64,000 nucleotides of DNA from Unio delphinus. Its lineage: Eukaryota; Mollusca; Bivalvia; Unionida; Unionidae. A model generated the notes under the pieces. The model did not search any database and was not told the DNA's origin. It was given only the letters and a program-made list of their open reading frames with translations. Positions 9,920-19,253 of the stretch are shown one piece after another (position 1 is the first letter of the stretch; each line of letters begins with the position of its first letter). Location of the stretch: positions 10,891,001 to 10,955,000 of the forward strand of contig JAQISU010000132.1 of NCBI GenBank assembly GCA_029339505.1. The letters run 5' to 3'. Position numbers and translations under genes: made by a program.

Positions 9920-10325
9920 TCAATCGCTGTAATAACCATGGGCATCTTTGTGATTTTCAACTAATTCAGCAATGAGTTCTCGATATACATTAATGTCCAT
10001 GATACCACCGGCAAATAATCGTCTACAGATATCAGCTGCTTCATTAATTATTTCCGGAGAGTTGTTTCCGGCTCGCTTCCCCCCGATGAGAACTTCCAGC
10101 CGTGATATATCACTGAGAATGTTACCAGGACAAGTAACGCTAGTGTTTTCAACTATGCCGCTACCTAAATATCCATCTCCAGTTGACTCCTCTTTACCAA
10201 AAAATCCAGTTGGATACTCTTTATCTACTCTACTCAATATTTCGTCTTTAAAACTCTCAAAATCATTGCGGTTACTTTCTGTGATTCTAAATCTATCACG
10301 GTTTGCCAGGTATACTTTTTTTTAT
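9920..10325 (-). pseudogene. Unknown protein fragment, 5' part frame-broken
   Basis: An open frame of at least 105 residues (the displayed start at 10237 is a TTG). It continues upstream in the same frame to about 10319, where an eight-A run (minus strand, T-run at 10316-10323) brings it to a stop. It has no ATG near its beginning. The sequence is acidic and helical toward the end (DICRRLFAGGIMDINVYREL). It probably belonged to the same gene as the frame at 10343-10924, now separated by frameshifts. A GTTGAAAACACTAGCG motif lies inside the coding sequence at about 10138-10153. No family is recognised. Confidence 0.4.
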
Positions 10326-10342
10326 CCAATTCTCGTCGTTTT

Positions 10343-10924
10343 TTATATACTCTTTATATACCCTTTGTTTACAGCTATTTCTCTTTGATTGAGTGAAAAA
10401 TTCCGCACGATAAAGTTAATTAAATTATTTTCATCTTTAAAATTTTTAATTATGCTGTATGCATAGTGTGTAAATATACTTTGCGGTGAATACATTTTTT
10501 CTATAGTAATGTCTCCTTCCTCTTCTTCTGGTTTTCTTGCAGTAGCACCTAGTTCTTCTAGTACTCGCTCTTTTTTTTGTTGTTGCCGTGAAGTAGTTAC
10601 TATATCTACTGGAAGTGTTTCTAAAGACTTTTTTGTTTGTTCGGTCTCTGCTGCAATTTTTTCAAGCACACCAAGAACAGGCACTTCTCGTCGCTTGCCT
10701 TCCTCAGGAATATCTCCAAATATTGCTCGTTCAGTTGCTGTTTTCACATCGCTGGTCGCCTTAGTTACCGGGGCGAACAGTTGTTCACTTGACACAGAAA
10801 AGTCAGTCTGCGCTTGTTGTCGTTGTTGAAGTTTCTCACGAAGTCTGTCTCGAACCGGTATAAACTTTTTAATTGCTGCTAGCCGCTCTCGGGCTAATTT
10901 AGTTGTAAGCGATTCACCTACCAT
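10343..10924 (-). CDS. Charged coiled-coil-like protein, C-terminus doubtful
   Basis: A 193-residue frame starting at the ATG at 10924, preceded by a TTTGAAAACTCAG motif. The sequence is rich in Lys, Glu and Gln and is predicted helical (ARERLAAIKKF, EKLQQRQQAQ). The middle segment (PEEGKRREVPVLGVLEK) and an acidic stretch (RKPEEEEGD) precede a C-terminal region with FTHYAYSIIKNFK. The last ~25 residues and the abrupt stop suggest that the reading frame has slipped relative to the ancestral gene, which may have continued into the frame at 9920-10325. The function is unknown. Confidence 0.5.
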   Translation of the reverse strand: MVGESLTTKLARERLAAIKKFIPVRDRLREKLQQRQQAQTDFSVSSEQLFAPVTKATSDVKTATERAIFGDIPEEGKRREVPVLGVLEKIAAETEQTKKSLETLPVDIVTTSRQQQKKERVLEELGATARKPEEEEGDITIEKMYSPQSIFTHYAYSIIKNFKDENNLINFIVRNFSLNQREIAVNKGYIKSI

Positions 10925-10989
10925 ATAGTGTTTGTGAACTGAGTTTTCAAATGTGAAACTATCACAATTAAAAGCTGAGTTATTAAATA

Positions 10990-11268
10990 ATGTACCATCA
11001 AGCTGACGTATCCATCTCGGACAAGGTTAAACTGTACGACGCTATTCGCGAGTGTTTCAGAAATAACATCGCTGGGGGTTTCAGAATTGTAATATCTGAG
11101 AACGGCGATGAACGATTTTTGTTAACGATGCGGCAACAACAACAACTACGTGAAAATGGAGGCGTCACGGTGATTACTTGCTACCACAACCAGATAATCC
11201 AGTATGCACATAACTGCATGAGCAAGCCCAAACTGCTGAGTATCCTTTCAGGAGAAAATCCCATGTGA
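10990..11268 (+). CDS. Small unknown protein, divergent from the structural block
   Basis: A 92-residue protein from the ATG at 10990, on the + strand and divergent from the 10924 gene with a 65-bp gap. The gap holds AATTAAAAGCTGAG before this start and TTGAAAAC before the opposite one. The protein has a Gln-rich stretch (RQQQQLRENGG) and the C-terminal segment KLLSILSGENPM. It is the only + strand gene in the left half of the element. It could be an early or regulatory product, but that is speculation. I do not recognise a family. Confidence 0.45.
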   Translation: MYHQADVSISDKVKLYDAIRECFRNNIAGGFRIVISENGDERFLLTMRQQQQLRENGGVTVITCYHNQIIQYAHNCMSKPKLLSILSGENPM

Positions 11269-11349
11269 GTGTTACAAAAAACGCTAAAAAAAAAATTATT
11301 TTTTACTGAAAATTACTGAAGACCTATTTTTATAGTAACGCTCACGTGG

Positions 11350-11706
11350 TTAGGATACTGGTTTTTCCTCGTTTAATATTTTTCTAATATCACGAACCTT
11401 AGAACTAATTTCAGCTCGTTTTTGATACTCTTGGCCGAGCTTTTGACGTATTGCTTCAACGGTGCTAAATAGCGTTATAAATACATCAATATCATTACCG
11501 TACAAACAAGCATAGATGGACTTTTGAATTCCTTTCACGAGTCTGTACATCTTAGGTAAAACATAACGACCCTTACTAGACTGATACTCAATGTCTTCAT
11601 ATTCCGAGGCAATCCTGTCACAGTCGAGATCTTTAGATAATATTATCCCTTGATTCTTCAAAATTGAAATTTCAGCAATTATAGAATTTACATCTTTGAT
11701 ATCCAA
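11350..11706 (-). pseudogene. Small helical protein, start codon lost in copy 1
   Basis: A 118-residue frame beginning TTG GAT ATC at 11706. Copy 2 has ATG GAT ATC at the corresponding place (63857), and copy 1 lacks one A there, so its initiator is gone. Over the 48 residues visible in both copies about 41 are identical, noticeably less than in the replication genes. The protein is helical and acidic, then basic near the end (EYQKRAEISSKVRDIRKIL). A TATA-like stretch (TATATTTTTATAAAAA) lies just upstream. The function is unknown. Confidence 0.55.
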
Positions 11707-11768
11707 TTTTTATAAAAATATAAATATAATACATTTTACCTCTAATTATTAAAAAAATAACACTCATT

Positions 11769-11826
11769 TGGCAATCCCGCTGGCGCCTTATGACGTCAGA
11801 GAGACCCAGAGGTTACTTTATTAACT
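11769..11826 (-). promoter_or_regulatory. Conserved intergenic block with CRE-like palindrome
   Basis: The block around TGACGTCA (11791-11798) recurs almost unchanged in copy 2 (TGACGTCA at 63767-63774). It recurs again inside copy 1 at 12018-12070, with TGACATCA at 12044-12051. TGACGTCA is the consensus for CREB/ATF proteins. Conservation between copies in a non-coding gap suggests a control region, but binding is not shown. Confidence 0.4.
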
Positions 11827-11829
11827 TAA

Positions 11830-13090
11830 ATAAGGACAGCACAACACGCATCTTTGGAACTCCTTGGGTGCCTTCACATCCAAGTATGCCCGAAGTAACC
11901 CGAAACATACATCTCCGGCAAGAGGCCTAACGTGGCAAACACCATCTTAGACCGCCCAGAAGATATGCTTGGGGGACACCACTACATATACTTAATTAAG
12001 TTAATTAAGGAAAACCCCATTTGGCAATCCCGCTGGCGCCTTATGACATCAGAAAGACCCAGAGGTTACATATAAGAGACAATACATCTTTGGAACTCCT
12101 TGGTTGCCTTCACATCCAAGTAAGCCCAAAGTTGGGGGACGGCACAATTCCATATATACTTAATTAAGGATGGATATTTACAATGAAACGATGATGGAAT
12201 TTGTGATGTAATGATGTGGGGATGGCACAATTCCATATAAGGATGGTATATACAATGAAACGATGATGGAATTTGTGATGTAATGATGTGGGGATGGCAC
12301 AATTCCATATATACTTAATTAAGGATGGTATATACAATGAAACGATGGATGAAACGACGGGCAGATTTTCTACGGCCAATCCAACCAATCAAAAGCAACC
12401 CAATTAAATTAACCCGGTTGCATGATTGACAAAAGACAACCACACGCCCGTGTTAATGGCGTTGGTTAGTTTTGATTGGTCAGATTTGGCTTTCGAAAGC
12501 CCAAGCTTATTACGAGTCATAACATATATAAGGTGACTAATACAGCAGCGTTGATTCACGGGTGTGTTATTTTATTTCCTTGAATTACTTATTAATGCTG
12601 TTTCACAACAGTTAAATGAGACAAAATATTTAAATAAAACACTAAACAAAATAATACAGTTGTTAGATAACAGCGTGTATTTTCCCTGTTCTAATTCTCT
12701 AGACAAAATACATAATCGATTAGATCATAAAGAGCTGTATACAGAGGAATTTTAACCACGCCCACCTACTTCAATGAATGGGAAACACTGTTCCGGCTGA
12801 GCGAACATAGGTATTGCGCTGGATTATAAAGAACGTCTGTACTAAAAGTGTATTATAGATGGTCTAAATAAATACAACTGTTTAAATAATGCAGTTTTAG
12901 CCAAAGCGACAATAAAAGGTTTTAGAAATTGTTAAAAATACAACTCCACTGAAACTATGTATTATACTCCATTACAGTCACGTGGGCGCGCCTAGTCAAG
13001 GTATACAGGTAATAGCAGACGGCACAATTCCTTTGACGTCATAATACAAGGGAACTTAGTAGAGTGTGAGTTGCGGCGGATTTATCCATA
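11830..13090. repeat. About 1.25 kb of extra, repeat-rich DNA present only in copy 1
   Basis: In copy 2 the HNH gene is followed after about 30 bases by the CRE-containing block. In copy 1 the same two landmarks are separated by this insert. It contains a second copy of the CRE block and flanking text (12018-12120), a ~70-bp tandem repeat with ATGATGTGGGGATGGCACAA (about 12170-12310), and several TTAATTAA palindromes. A 63-residue frame at 12564-12755 has no recognisable content. It may be a tandem duplication plus a small inserted element. Confidence 0.5.
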
Positions 13091-13115
13091 AAGGATTTAT
13101 CTCCCTTGAATCGTT

Positions 13116-13607
13116 TCAGGTGTATACGAATTTTATTTTATGACCATTTTTTTTAGACAGAGTTAATTTAGTTATATTCTCTGCAACAAATCGTATTGAA
13201 GACCTACAAATGTCAAAGTATCTACTAGCTTTATTTATTGATTGAAATATTTTCTCCTCTTTGGTTTCTAAATCAAAGGATTTGACCCCCCTAGGGCGTT
13301 TTGAGTGCCTACCAGCGTTGCTTTTTAAAAGGTTATCGCGCTGCGAGATAGATTGAAGATTCTCAAGACAATTATCAGTCTTCACGCCATTTATGTGATC
13401 AACCACAAAGCCATCTTTAATCAATCCATTATGACATTCAAAAATAATTCTATGACAGAGATATTTTTTATTTCTAACACTAAACAGCAAATATCCCATA
13501 TTATTCAGAAATCCAACCAGTTTTTTTAGTCTGCGGTGCCTGACAACACCATCACTGGAGGCTTCGTAATTAACAAGCACTGGATGGGGTCTGAAATCTT
13601 GGCTCAT
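13116..13607 (-). CDS. HNH endonuclease with NUMOD-like repeats
   Basis: A 163-residue protein starting at the ATG at 13607. The order is an N-terminal beta region like NUMOD4, an HNH core (CHRIIFECHNG, then VVDHINGVKTDNCLENLQ), and a C-terminal NUMOD1-like segment (VKSFDLETKEEKIFQSINKASRYF) ending in KKNGHKIKFVY. This architecture is typical of phage and organelle homing endonucleases. The copy 2 version (63206-63697) shares the first 23 residues and the last ~12 but differs heavily in between. It could act on DNA of competing elements or in replication; neither is shown. Confidence 0.8.
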   Translation of the reverse strand: MSQDFRPHPVLVNYEASSDGVVRHRRLKKLVGFLNNMGYLLFSVRNKKYLCHRIIFECHNGLIKDGFVVDHINGVKTDNCLENLQSISQRDNLLKSNAGRHSKRPRGVKSFDLETKEEKIFQSINKASRYFDICRSSIRFVAENITKLTLSKKNGHKIKFVYT

Positions 13608-13620
13608 TTGTATAATAATA

Positions 13621-13944
13621 CTACTTATCTAATTTATTATCTGCTTTAATTATAAACCTCTGGATATAATCTTGAGGGGTTTTGATGATTTTGTCATCGT
13701 TAGGGTCAATGACGGTATTTTTTATTCGTTTGTCATAATAGCGTTTTAGTTCCCTGTATCGTTTGCCACCGCAACTGAGACATAATTGTGATTTTCCTCT
13801 AACGCCCACCCCACATCGGAGGCATGGGAGAGGACCGAAAGAACTGTTGTGAACGCTTTGTAAATGATACCCACAGAATTCGCTTCTGCATAATTTGTTA
13901 CACGGGGTTGTTGATCCAATCATTAGCCACTTGCAGTGATTCAT
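13621..13944 (-). CDS. Small cysteine-rich zinc-binding protein
   Basis: A 107-residue protein from the ATG at 13944. Cys4, Cys15, Cys19, Cys24 and His27 form a first possible metal site. CLRCG and CLSCG (about 24 residues later) form a second CxxC/CxxC site. The C-terminal half is basic (KRYRELKRYYDKR). It is divergent from the polymerase gene across a 42-bp gap, and the same arrangement occurs in copy 2, so the pair probably shares a bidirectional promoter. It may bind nucleic acid or regulate early transcription. No named family is recognised. Confidence 0.6.
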   Translation of the reverse strand: MNHCKWLMIGSTTPCNKLCRSEFCGYHLQSVHNSSFGPLPCLRCGVGVRGKSQLCLSCGGKRYRELKRYYDKRIKNTVIDPNDDKIIKTPQDYIQRFIIKADNKLDK

Positions 13945-13986
13945 TATACTATATTTTTCTATTTAAATACTTGTTTTAATTATAAT
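13945..13986. promoter_or_regulatory. Putative bidirectional early promoter
   Basis: A 42-bp AT-rich spacer between the zinc-protein and polymerase starts, with TATA-like elements toward both genes (TATACTATATTTTT and TATTTAAATA). The equivalent spacer at 62828-62869 of copy 2 has the same length and nearly the same text. Promoter activity is inferred from position. Confidence 0.4.
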
Positions 13987-14292
13987 ATGAAGGAGTTCAA
14001 GAGATTATCGAAAATTAAGCCTTGGAAAAATACTAAATTCATTGATTATACCATGAAAGAATTCCAAAGATTATCGAAAATTAAGCCTTGGAAAAATGCT
14101 AAATTCAATCTCAATAAGGAGTTCAAGAGATTATCGAAAATTAAGCCCTGGAAAAATAATAAATTCAATCTCGATAAGGAGTTCAAGAGATTATCGAAAA
14201 TTAAGCCCTGGAAAAATACTAAATTCAATCTCGATAAGGAGTTCAAGAGATTATCGAAAATTAAGCCCTGGAAAAATACTAATTTTAATCTC
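13987..14292 (+). repeat. 60-bp tandem coding repeats, five copies
   Basis: Five direct repeats encode a Lys-rich unit with core RLSKIKPWKN. The first two units include the extra peptide FIDYTM in place of FNLDK. Copy 2 has four units. Unit number therefore changes without changing frame, as expected for 60-bp steps. Confidence 0.9.
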
Positions 14293-17200
14293 GATAGAGT
14301 CTCTGATACACCAAAGCGTCTAATTGGTGATAGAACTATACTAAGTAAAATCAGGGAGTGTTTTAATGAATTCTACCGAGACGGAGCAGCATACTGTTGG
14401 TCGACATTTCGAACTATTGATGAAGATGTCAATGTACCCAACATCGATGCTACTATGAACGATGAAAGAGCAGCTGAGATAATTTGACATCTTGGCTGGA
14501 AATTCAAGGGTAAATTGCAAAGCAATTCCCATCAGAAGTATTTTTTCAGAATAAAATTCATTATCGAAGTCGAAGGCAAATGGATTATCAAGGATAAATT
14601 TGAACCAATCCTCAAGGATAAAAAAACTGTCATTGTAAGTAGAGATTCCAAACCAGGAATTCTAACTAGAATTGACAAACCATACTACGAAAGATCTTAT
14701 CCTGTAACAGCAATTGTTTATGGGATATATCCGTTAAATGATAAACCCGATATTGCAAAACTAGCTCCTATGAAATATTCTAGTTCACTGAATTGTGTAG
14801 CAACACGGGTAATGGAACACTTCACAAATGCATCCCGAGGAAATAAACTAACTGATCTGCGACGTAGGAAAATAACCGAATGGGAACTGACAGTGAAACA
14901 GCACGGTGCAAAGATTTCTGATATAGCTAAATTAGAAGCATCATTAAAATTCCCAATATCAGTAACGACAATAACCGGAGAAGTATTATACGAACCGAAA
15001 TATCAATCGCGAGGAGCTCCAATTAAAATTATTGATCATAACGAACACGCGTGGACGGCTGCAGTAACAATATTTCCACGAGATAGAACCGTGAGATATA
15101 TCCCTAAGGAGTTCGTCGGGGATGTTTTCTATGAAGAGAAATTATTTGATGCTATTCATGCGTTGTGTAAAGATGATCCTGTGTCAGTGTGGTTACTTAG
15201 AAGTGATGAAGATCCCGAAATAGGATTTGATCAATTTGTAAGACCAAATGGTGAATTATATCGCGTTGAAGAATTAGATAACAGAATGAGAAAAATCGCT
15301 AATGATTTTTCACCTGAAAGTTCCCATGAAAAACTATTAACGGATAGTTTTACTATTCCATCAGTGGTAGCTCACTTCGCAAGAGAAAAAAACTCATGGC
15401 GTCCAACACGAAGTGATTTTCTCGAGGACGTTAAATTGAGTTGCGTCGAATTTGGTCATGGAGGACTGTGGAATACAAAATACCATAGTGGCGGTATGAT
15501 TTCAATTGATATATCTGCGTGTTATCCTGGAAGTTTTCTCGGGTATGGAAAATGTAGTAACTATTTTAAACGATTTGGACACCCCAAGCATGAAATGACT
15601 CGTGTTGCGAATAATGGACCATTACCTGATTTTGATTTAACCGGATTCGCTCGTGTGATATCATTTGAACTCGCTACAGGGTTACATCTGTGTAGTTATG
15701 TTTGGCTTGGTAGACATATATCTGAAAAGGCCTGGATGCCAATAGTGTTACTACGATATATGATTGATTGTGGTATGCTAATATTGTTGATTGTTTCCGA
15801 AGCTATTATATGCTATCGACCTCAGAAAGAAGTTTGGCTACCACAACCAGATCTAGATCATATAATTAGCGAACAGCGAAAACAGTTTCCAGATTTCAAT
15901 GAAGAACAAATCATGAATTGGTCTAAGAAGTTATTTGAAATTAAAAAAGAACAAGCAAAAGATTTTGGACGAAGAATAATCGGTAAATTTACCCAGGGTG
16001 GAAGATACGACAATGCAAAATATTCTTCGCGGTTGATCATAGACATCGCTGAATACGATTTTATTGTAACGGATTTAACGAAACAGGGAAAACTTGTAAA
16101 TCATAAAGACGCTTTCCTATCCGATGGAAGACGATTAGGTACAATTGTTACCTATTGTGATGGATATATTAAACAATATACGCATTTGAGAAGTTCTATG
16201 CTAGCTTATGCTTCAATCAATTTATTTTCGATGATAAATAGATTTCCTAGTACCGCAGTTAGAGTAGCCACTGATTCTATGTATATCCACGAGAAATACA
16301 AATCAGATGTAGCAAAATTCACAGATCAGGAGGCAAATTGGGGATGTTGGAGATTTAAAAAGGAGACGCTACACGAGTATTGTGAATCGGCAGATGTTAC
16401 CATGGATGAAAAGTACTTAAAGTGTGATGAGATTCAATCCGAATTTTCTAATGCACCACCCGTATCTGATCCAATATGTAGATACAAGACAGTTTATTTA
16501 AACGGTTGTGTTGGGTCAGGAAAGACAACTCGTGCAATTGAATTATATCATAGAAACGCTAGCGTTTCAAAATCAAACATGATTGTCCTAACACCTACTC
16601 ACAGACTCGCCAGAGAGATGAAACAACGAGGGGTAAATGCCTGTACTTATCATAGTTTCTTTCGATGGAAAGGCAATGAATGGACCCCTGATCGAATGGG
16701 TGATAAATTCATTCCTGAAATCATAATTTGGGATGAAATATGCACAGTGTCATTAGATGTATTACAAACATTTCTTGAGTGGTTGTTATTGAAAAATACA
16801 AAAGTCGTCATGTGCGGTGATCACGGCCAACCACCACCATTTGTCGGTGCATCCCCACATGAATGGCTAAAGGGTTTTGTAGACTATTATGAAGAAATTA
16901 CCACTGATTATAGATCACTTGATGAACAATTACGCGAGTTCAAAGCGCTAATTAGATTACAGCCGGATAAAATCCAGTGTGAAATAGCGCGTGAAATAAT
17001 TTCAGAAACTCCCATTAATGATTTTTGGGAAACGTGGAGATCAAACGATTTGATAATTGCAAGTAGAAAAATAGTCAGAGACACACTTCAGATGAAGTTA
17101 TTTGAAATGCATAAAGAAAAATTTGCAACACTTCCAGTACCGTTGTGTTATAGGCCTTCGGATACACGAAAACAGAATATAGAAGTTGATATTCCAGGAC

Positions 17201-17754
17201 AAAGTGAAAAACAAATTCTCATATTAAATGATATTGTGCTGGTTGATATCAGCGTCGTTGAAGATGCATTGCGTGCTAATAAATCCCCATGGACGCTAGG
17301 ATACGCAGCGACGATACATTCTTCACAGGGATTGACTATATCGGATACAATTGTTTGGATGGTGGATAATCACATCGAATGGTCGAATTTAGTCTATCTT
17401 GCAGTATCCAGAGTACGAAAAATAAATCAGCTTCAAAGAATTGTTTTCGATGATGACACCCCAATGGATGATGCTAGCATCGTTGATGTTAAAATTATCG
17501 ATAAAAAACTCTCCGGTTACAAACAACAAGACAAAAAAAAACGAGAATTTGGCATTGATGCTGAATTAATAATTACGCTGAAGCAACAACAAAATAATCA
17601 CTGCGCAAGTTGCAATTGTATAATGCGTTGGCAGTATTCGGATAAAGATCCTCGCCAATTTACCGTAGACAGAAAGAATAGCAGCATTGGTCATGTCAGA
17701 AACAATGTGATGTTAACTTGTCTTGAGTGCAACAGACGCAACGGCGCTAGTTAA
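13987..17754 (+). pseudogene. PolB-SF1 helicase-HNH protein, copy 1, with nonsense codon
   Basis: This gene corresponds to the intact 1239-residue protein at 59108-62827. It begins at the ATG at 13987 with five ~60-bp repeats (about 13987-14292) encoding a basic 20-residue unit containing KRLSKIKPWKN. An in-frame TGA at 14485-14487 stops the first frame after 167 codons. Just beyond it copy 1 lacks 12 bases relative to copy 2, in frame. The rest is open to 17754 and keeps the PolB motifs (DISACYPGSF, VATDSMYI), the Walker A site (here GCVGSGKTT; GCGGSGKTT in copy 2), WDEIC, and the C-terminal HNH-like domain. Its end overlaps the integrase gene by eight bases, tail to tail. Confidence 0.85.
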
Positions 17755-18690
17755 GACCCCGCAGTGGCAATTGAGCATCATCAGGAATCACTTGTAATTG
17801 TTCGCATGTAAAACCCCGCTGAGGGGCAGTTGAATCCAATTTATAGATTGGAGGTCTACCAGTTGATCGTGTTATAGTAGATATCTTGTGTGCAGTAACA
17901 CTCCAAATAGGATCAGTAGCCCTTTTTTTACCACCTTCAAGCTCTCCTGGTTCATATAAATATCTCACGGTGACATTACTACCAAGAATTGGTTGGGAAA
18001 CGCTATCCCGCTGTGGTTGTGGTATATACTTTGTTTTATTGCGTTGTTAGGTTTCATATTGATTGCTCTGGTAATCTCGTTATTTAGCGCTGTAACTACC
18101 CCTGGCAACCTTTTGACCCATTCACAGGATCGCTTTTCTTGGATGAATTCTTTTGCGTATTGATATCCAAATAACCGCTCAGCAAGAGTCCGATTAAATC
18201 GTTCAACAATTGCCTGATCGCGATGTAACACAGTATGTCCCCGTCTGATGGTGACATTGTGATCTTTCATCGCTGATAAAACAGCGCCTTGAAATTCCCT
18301 GCCAGGATCAACTTGTAACAGATTTGGCCAGCATAGTGGGCCTCGTCGATAAATCTTTTCAAATGCAGAAGCAACTTCAGGTGATGATTTTGTTTTTAGC
18401 AGTTCTGCTTGTTTGTATCGACTCGCAACGTCAACTACGGTTAACGCGTATTTGTAACCGTTGTCATGTGGTAAAAACAATAAATCAGCTTGATGAACTT
18501 CAATGGGTACAGTAACATCAAAATGCGAGAAATTGATTTGTTTAGGACGCGGTAGATAAATTTGCCATATAGCCTGTTTGGATAACCAATTAGCCGCAGT
18601 GGCCTTTTTCACTTTTGCGGCGTTGGCGAGTTTATTAATTGCAGCGTTACCCCTCCAGTATCCTTTTGGAGAATAATAAATAGATTCCAT
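17747..18690 (-). CDS. Retroviral-type (rve) integrase with a shared frame break
   Basis: Integrase of the D,D-35-E type. The first frame starts at the ATG at 18690 (MESIYYS) and runs to 17965. Residues are counted from that Met. Catalytic residues are Asp69 (HQADLLFL), Asp128 (LLQVDPGREF) and Glu163 (AIVERFNRTL). The C-terminal ~95 residues (RYLYEPGELEGG to the stop at 17747), probably the DNA- or chromatin-binding part, lie in the -1 frame. The break is near the A-rich ATAAAACAAAG (about 18027-18037) and is shared with copy 2, where the tract is eight As. It may be programmed or an old mutation. Integrase inserts the element and makes the short target duplications. Confidence 0.8.
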
Positions 18691-18748
18691 GTTGTTATTA
18701 ATTACCGGCACCTAACTTCAATTTGCCTTTCATAGCCGATTTTACCAA

Positions 18749-19057
18749 TCACGAAGCCAATTTTTCTTTCAAAGATTTATCAGGAATAGCATTTAACGCA
18801 TGAATTAATTTCACATCCGCGAGATGCCTGTTTTGCAGATTGCTGCTTTTATATGCAACATCATGAGCATGACACGCCTTATCAATAGCGTTTATCGGAT
18901 GCTCGCCGGGTCGGGGTTGATTTTGATCATCAAGTCTGATATCTAATCGTGTTCCGGGGCCACAGTAGCTATATCCTGGGAGGTGCTTTTCTCCGGGGTA
19001 CTTTGCCCATGGGGTTCCAGGGAGCTTTGCCAATTTGGCTGCGATATCACCTCCTCG
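18749..19057 (-). pseudogene. Parvovirus-type phospholipase A2 domain, truncated in copy 1
   Basis: A PLA2 domain with the calcium loop YCGPGT and the catalytic HD dyad in DKACHAHDVAYK. In parvoviruses this domain, in VP1, alters endosomal membranes; a comparable role here is inferred. No ATG opens the frame: the displayed start at 19033 is a TTG. The frame begins naturally at the -1 position after the slippery heptamer at 19057-19063 inside the upstream zinc-ribbon gene. Copy 1 has TGA at 18749-18751 where copy 2 has TGG, so it ends at KLAS and lacks the final ~17 residues, a hydrophobic and basic tail. Confidence 0.75.
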
Positions 19058-19236
19058 TTTTTTTTAAAAACATCTCCGGGTTGTAAAATATTTGATTTTG
19101 TAGAAATAAATCTAAATTTTTTTGTACCACATGTTGCACATCTACCAGTAAGTGCTGATCTGTTATTTTTAGTTGTAACCGTCGTCACATCATTTGTGCT
19201 AGTACGCGTTTTACACTTCACACAATATAGATCCAT
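18943..19236 (-). CDS. Zinc-ribbon protein (DUF5679-like), frameshift partner of PLA2
   Basis: A 97-residue frame from the ATG at 19236. Residues 1-47 form a zinc ribbon (YCVKCK near the start, CATCGTKKFRF later), the pattern I know as DUF5679 in large viruses and virus-like elements. After about residue 60 the zero-frame text is low in complexity and ends without features. The -1 frame from A AAA AAC (19063-19057, minus strand) gives the PLA2 domain instead. The functional product may therefore be a zinc ribbon-PLA2 fusion. The start lies 17 bp from the divergent ATPase ATG at 19254. Confidence 0.7.
   Translation of the reverse strand: MDLYCVKCKTRTSTNDVTTVTTKNNRSALTGRCATCGTKKFRFISTKSNILQPGDVFKKNEEVISQPNWQSSLEPHGQSTPEKSTSQDIATVAPEHD
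19057..19063 (-). promoter_or_regulatory. Candidate -1 frameshift site A AAA AAC
   Basis: Within an eight-A run (T-run 19058-19065 on +). In the zinc-ribbon frame the codons read AAA AAA AAC. The heptamer A AAA AAC is a standard eukaryotic -1 slippery site. Slipping at it enters the PLA2 frame exactly. The same sequence is kept in copy 2 (57799-57805). Confidence 0.6.
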
Positions 19237-19253
19237 AATTTATGTAAAGAGAT

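Noticed and set aside
14046..14246. Minus-strand ORF across the 60-bp repeats
   Set aside because: It is the antisense reading of the polymerase N-terminal repeats, open only because the repeat lacks stops in that frame.
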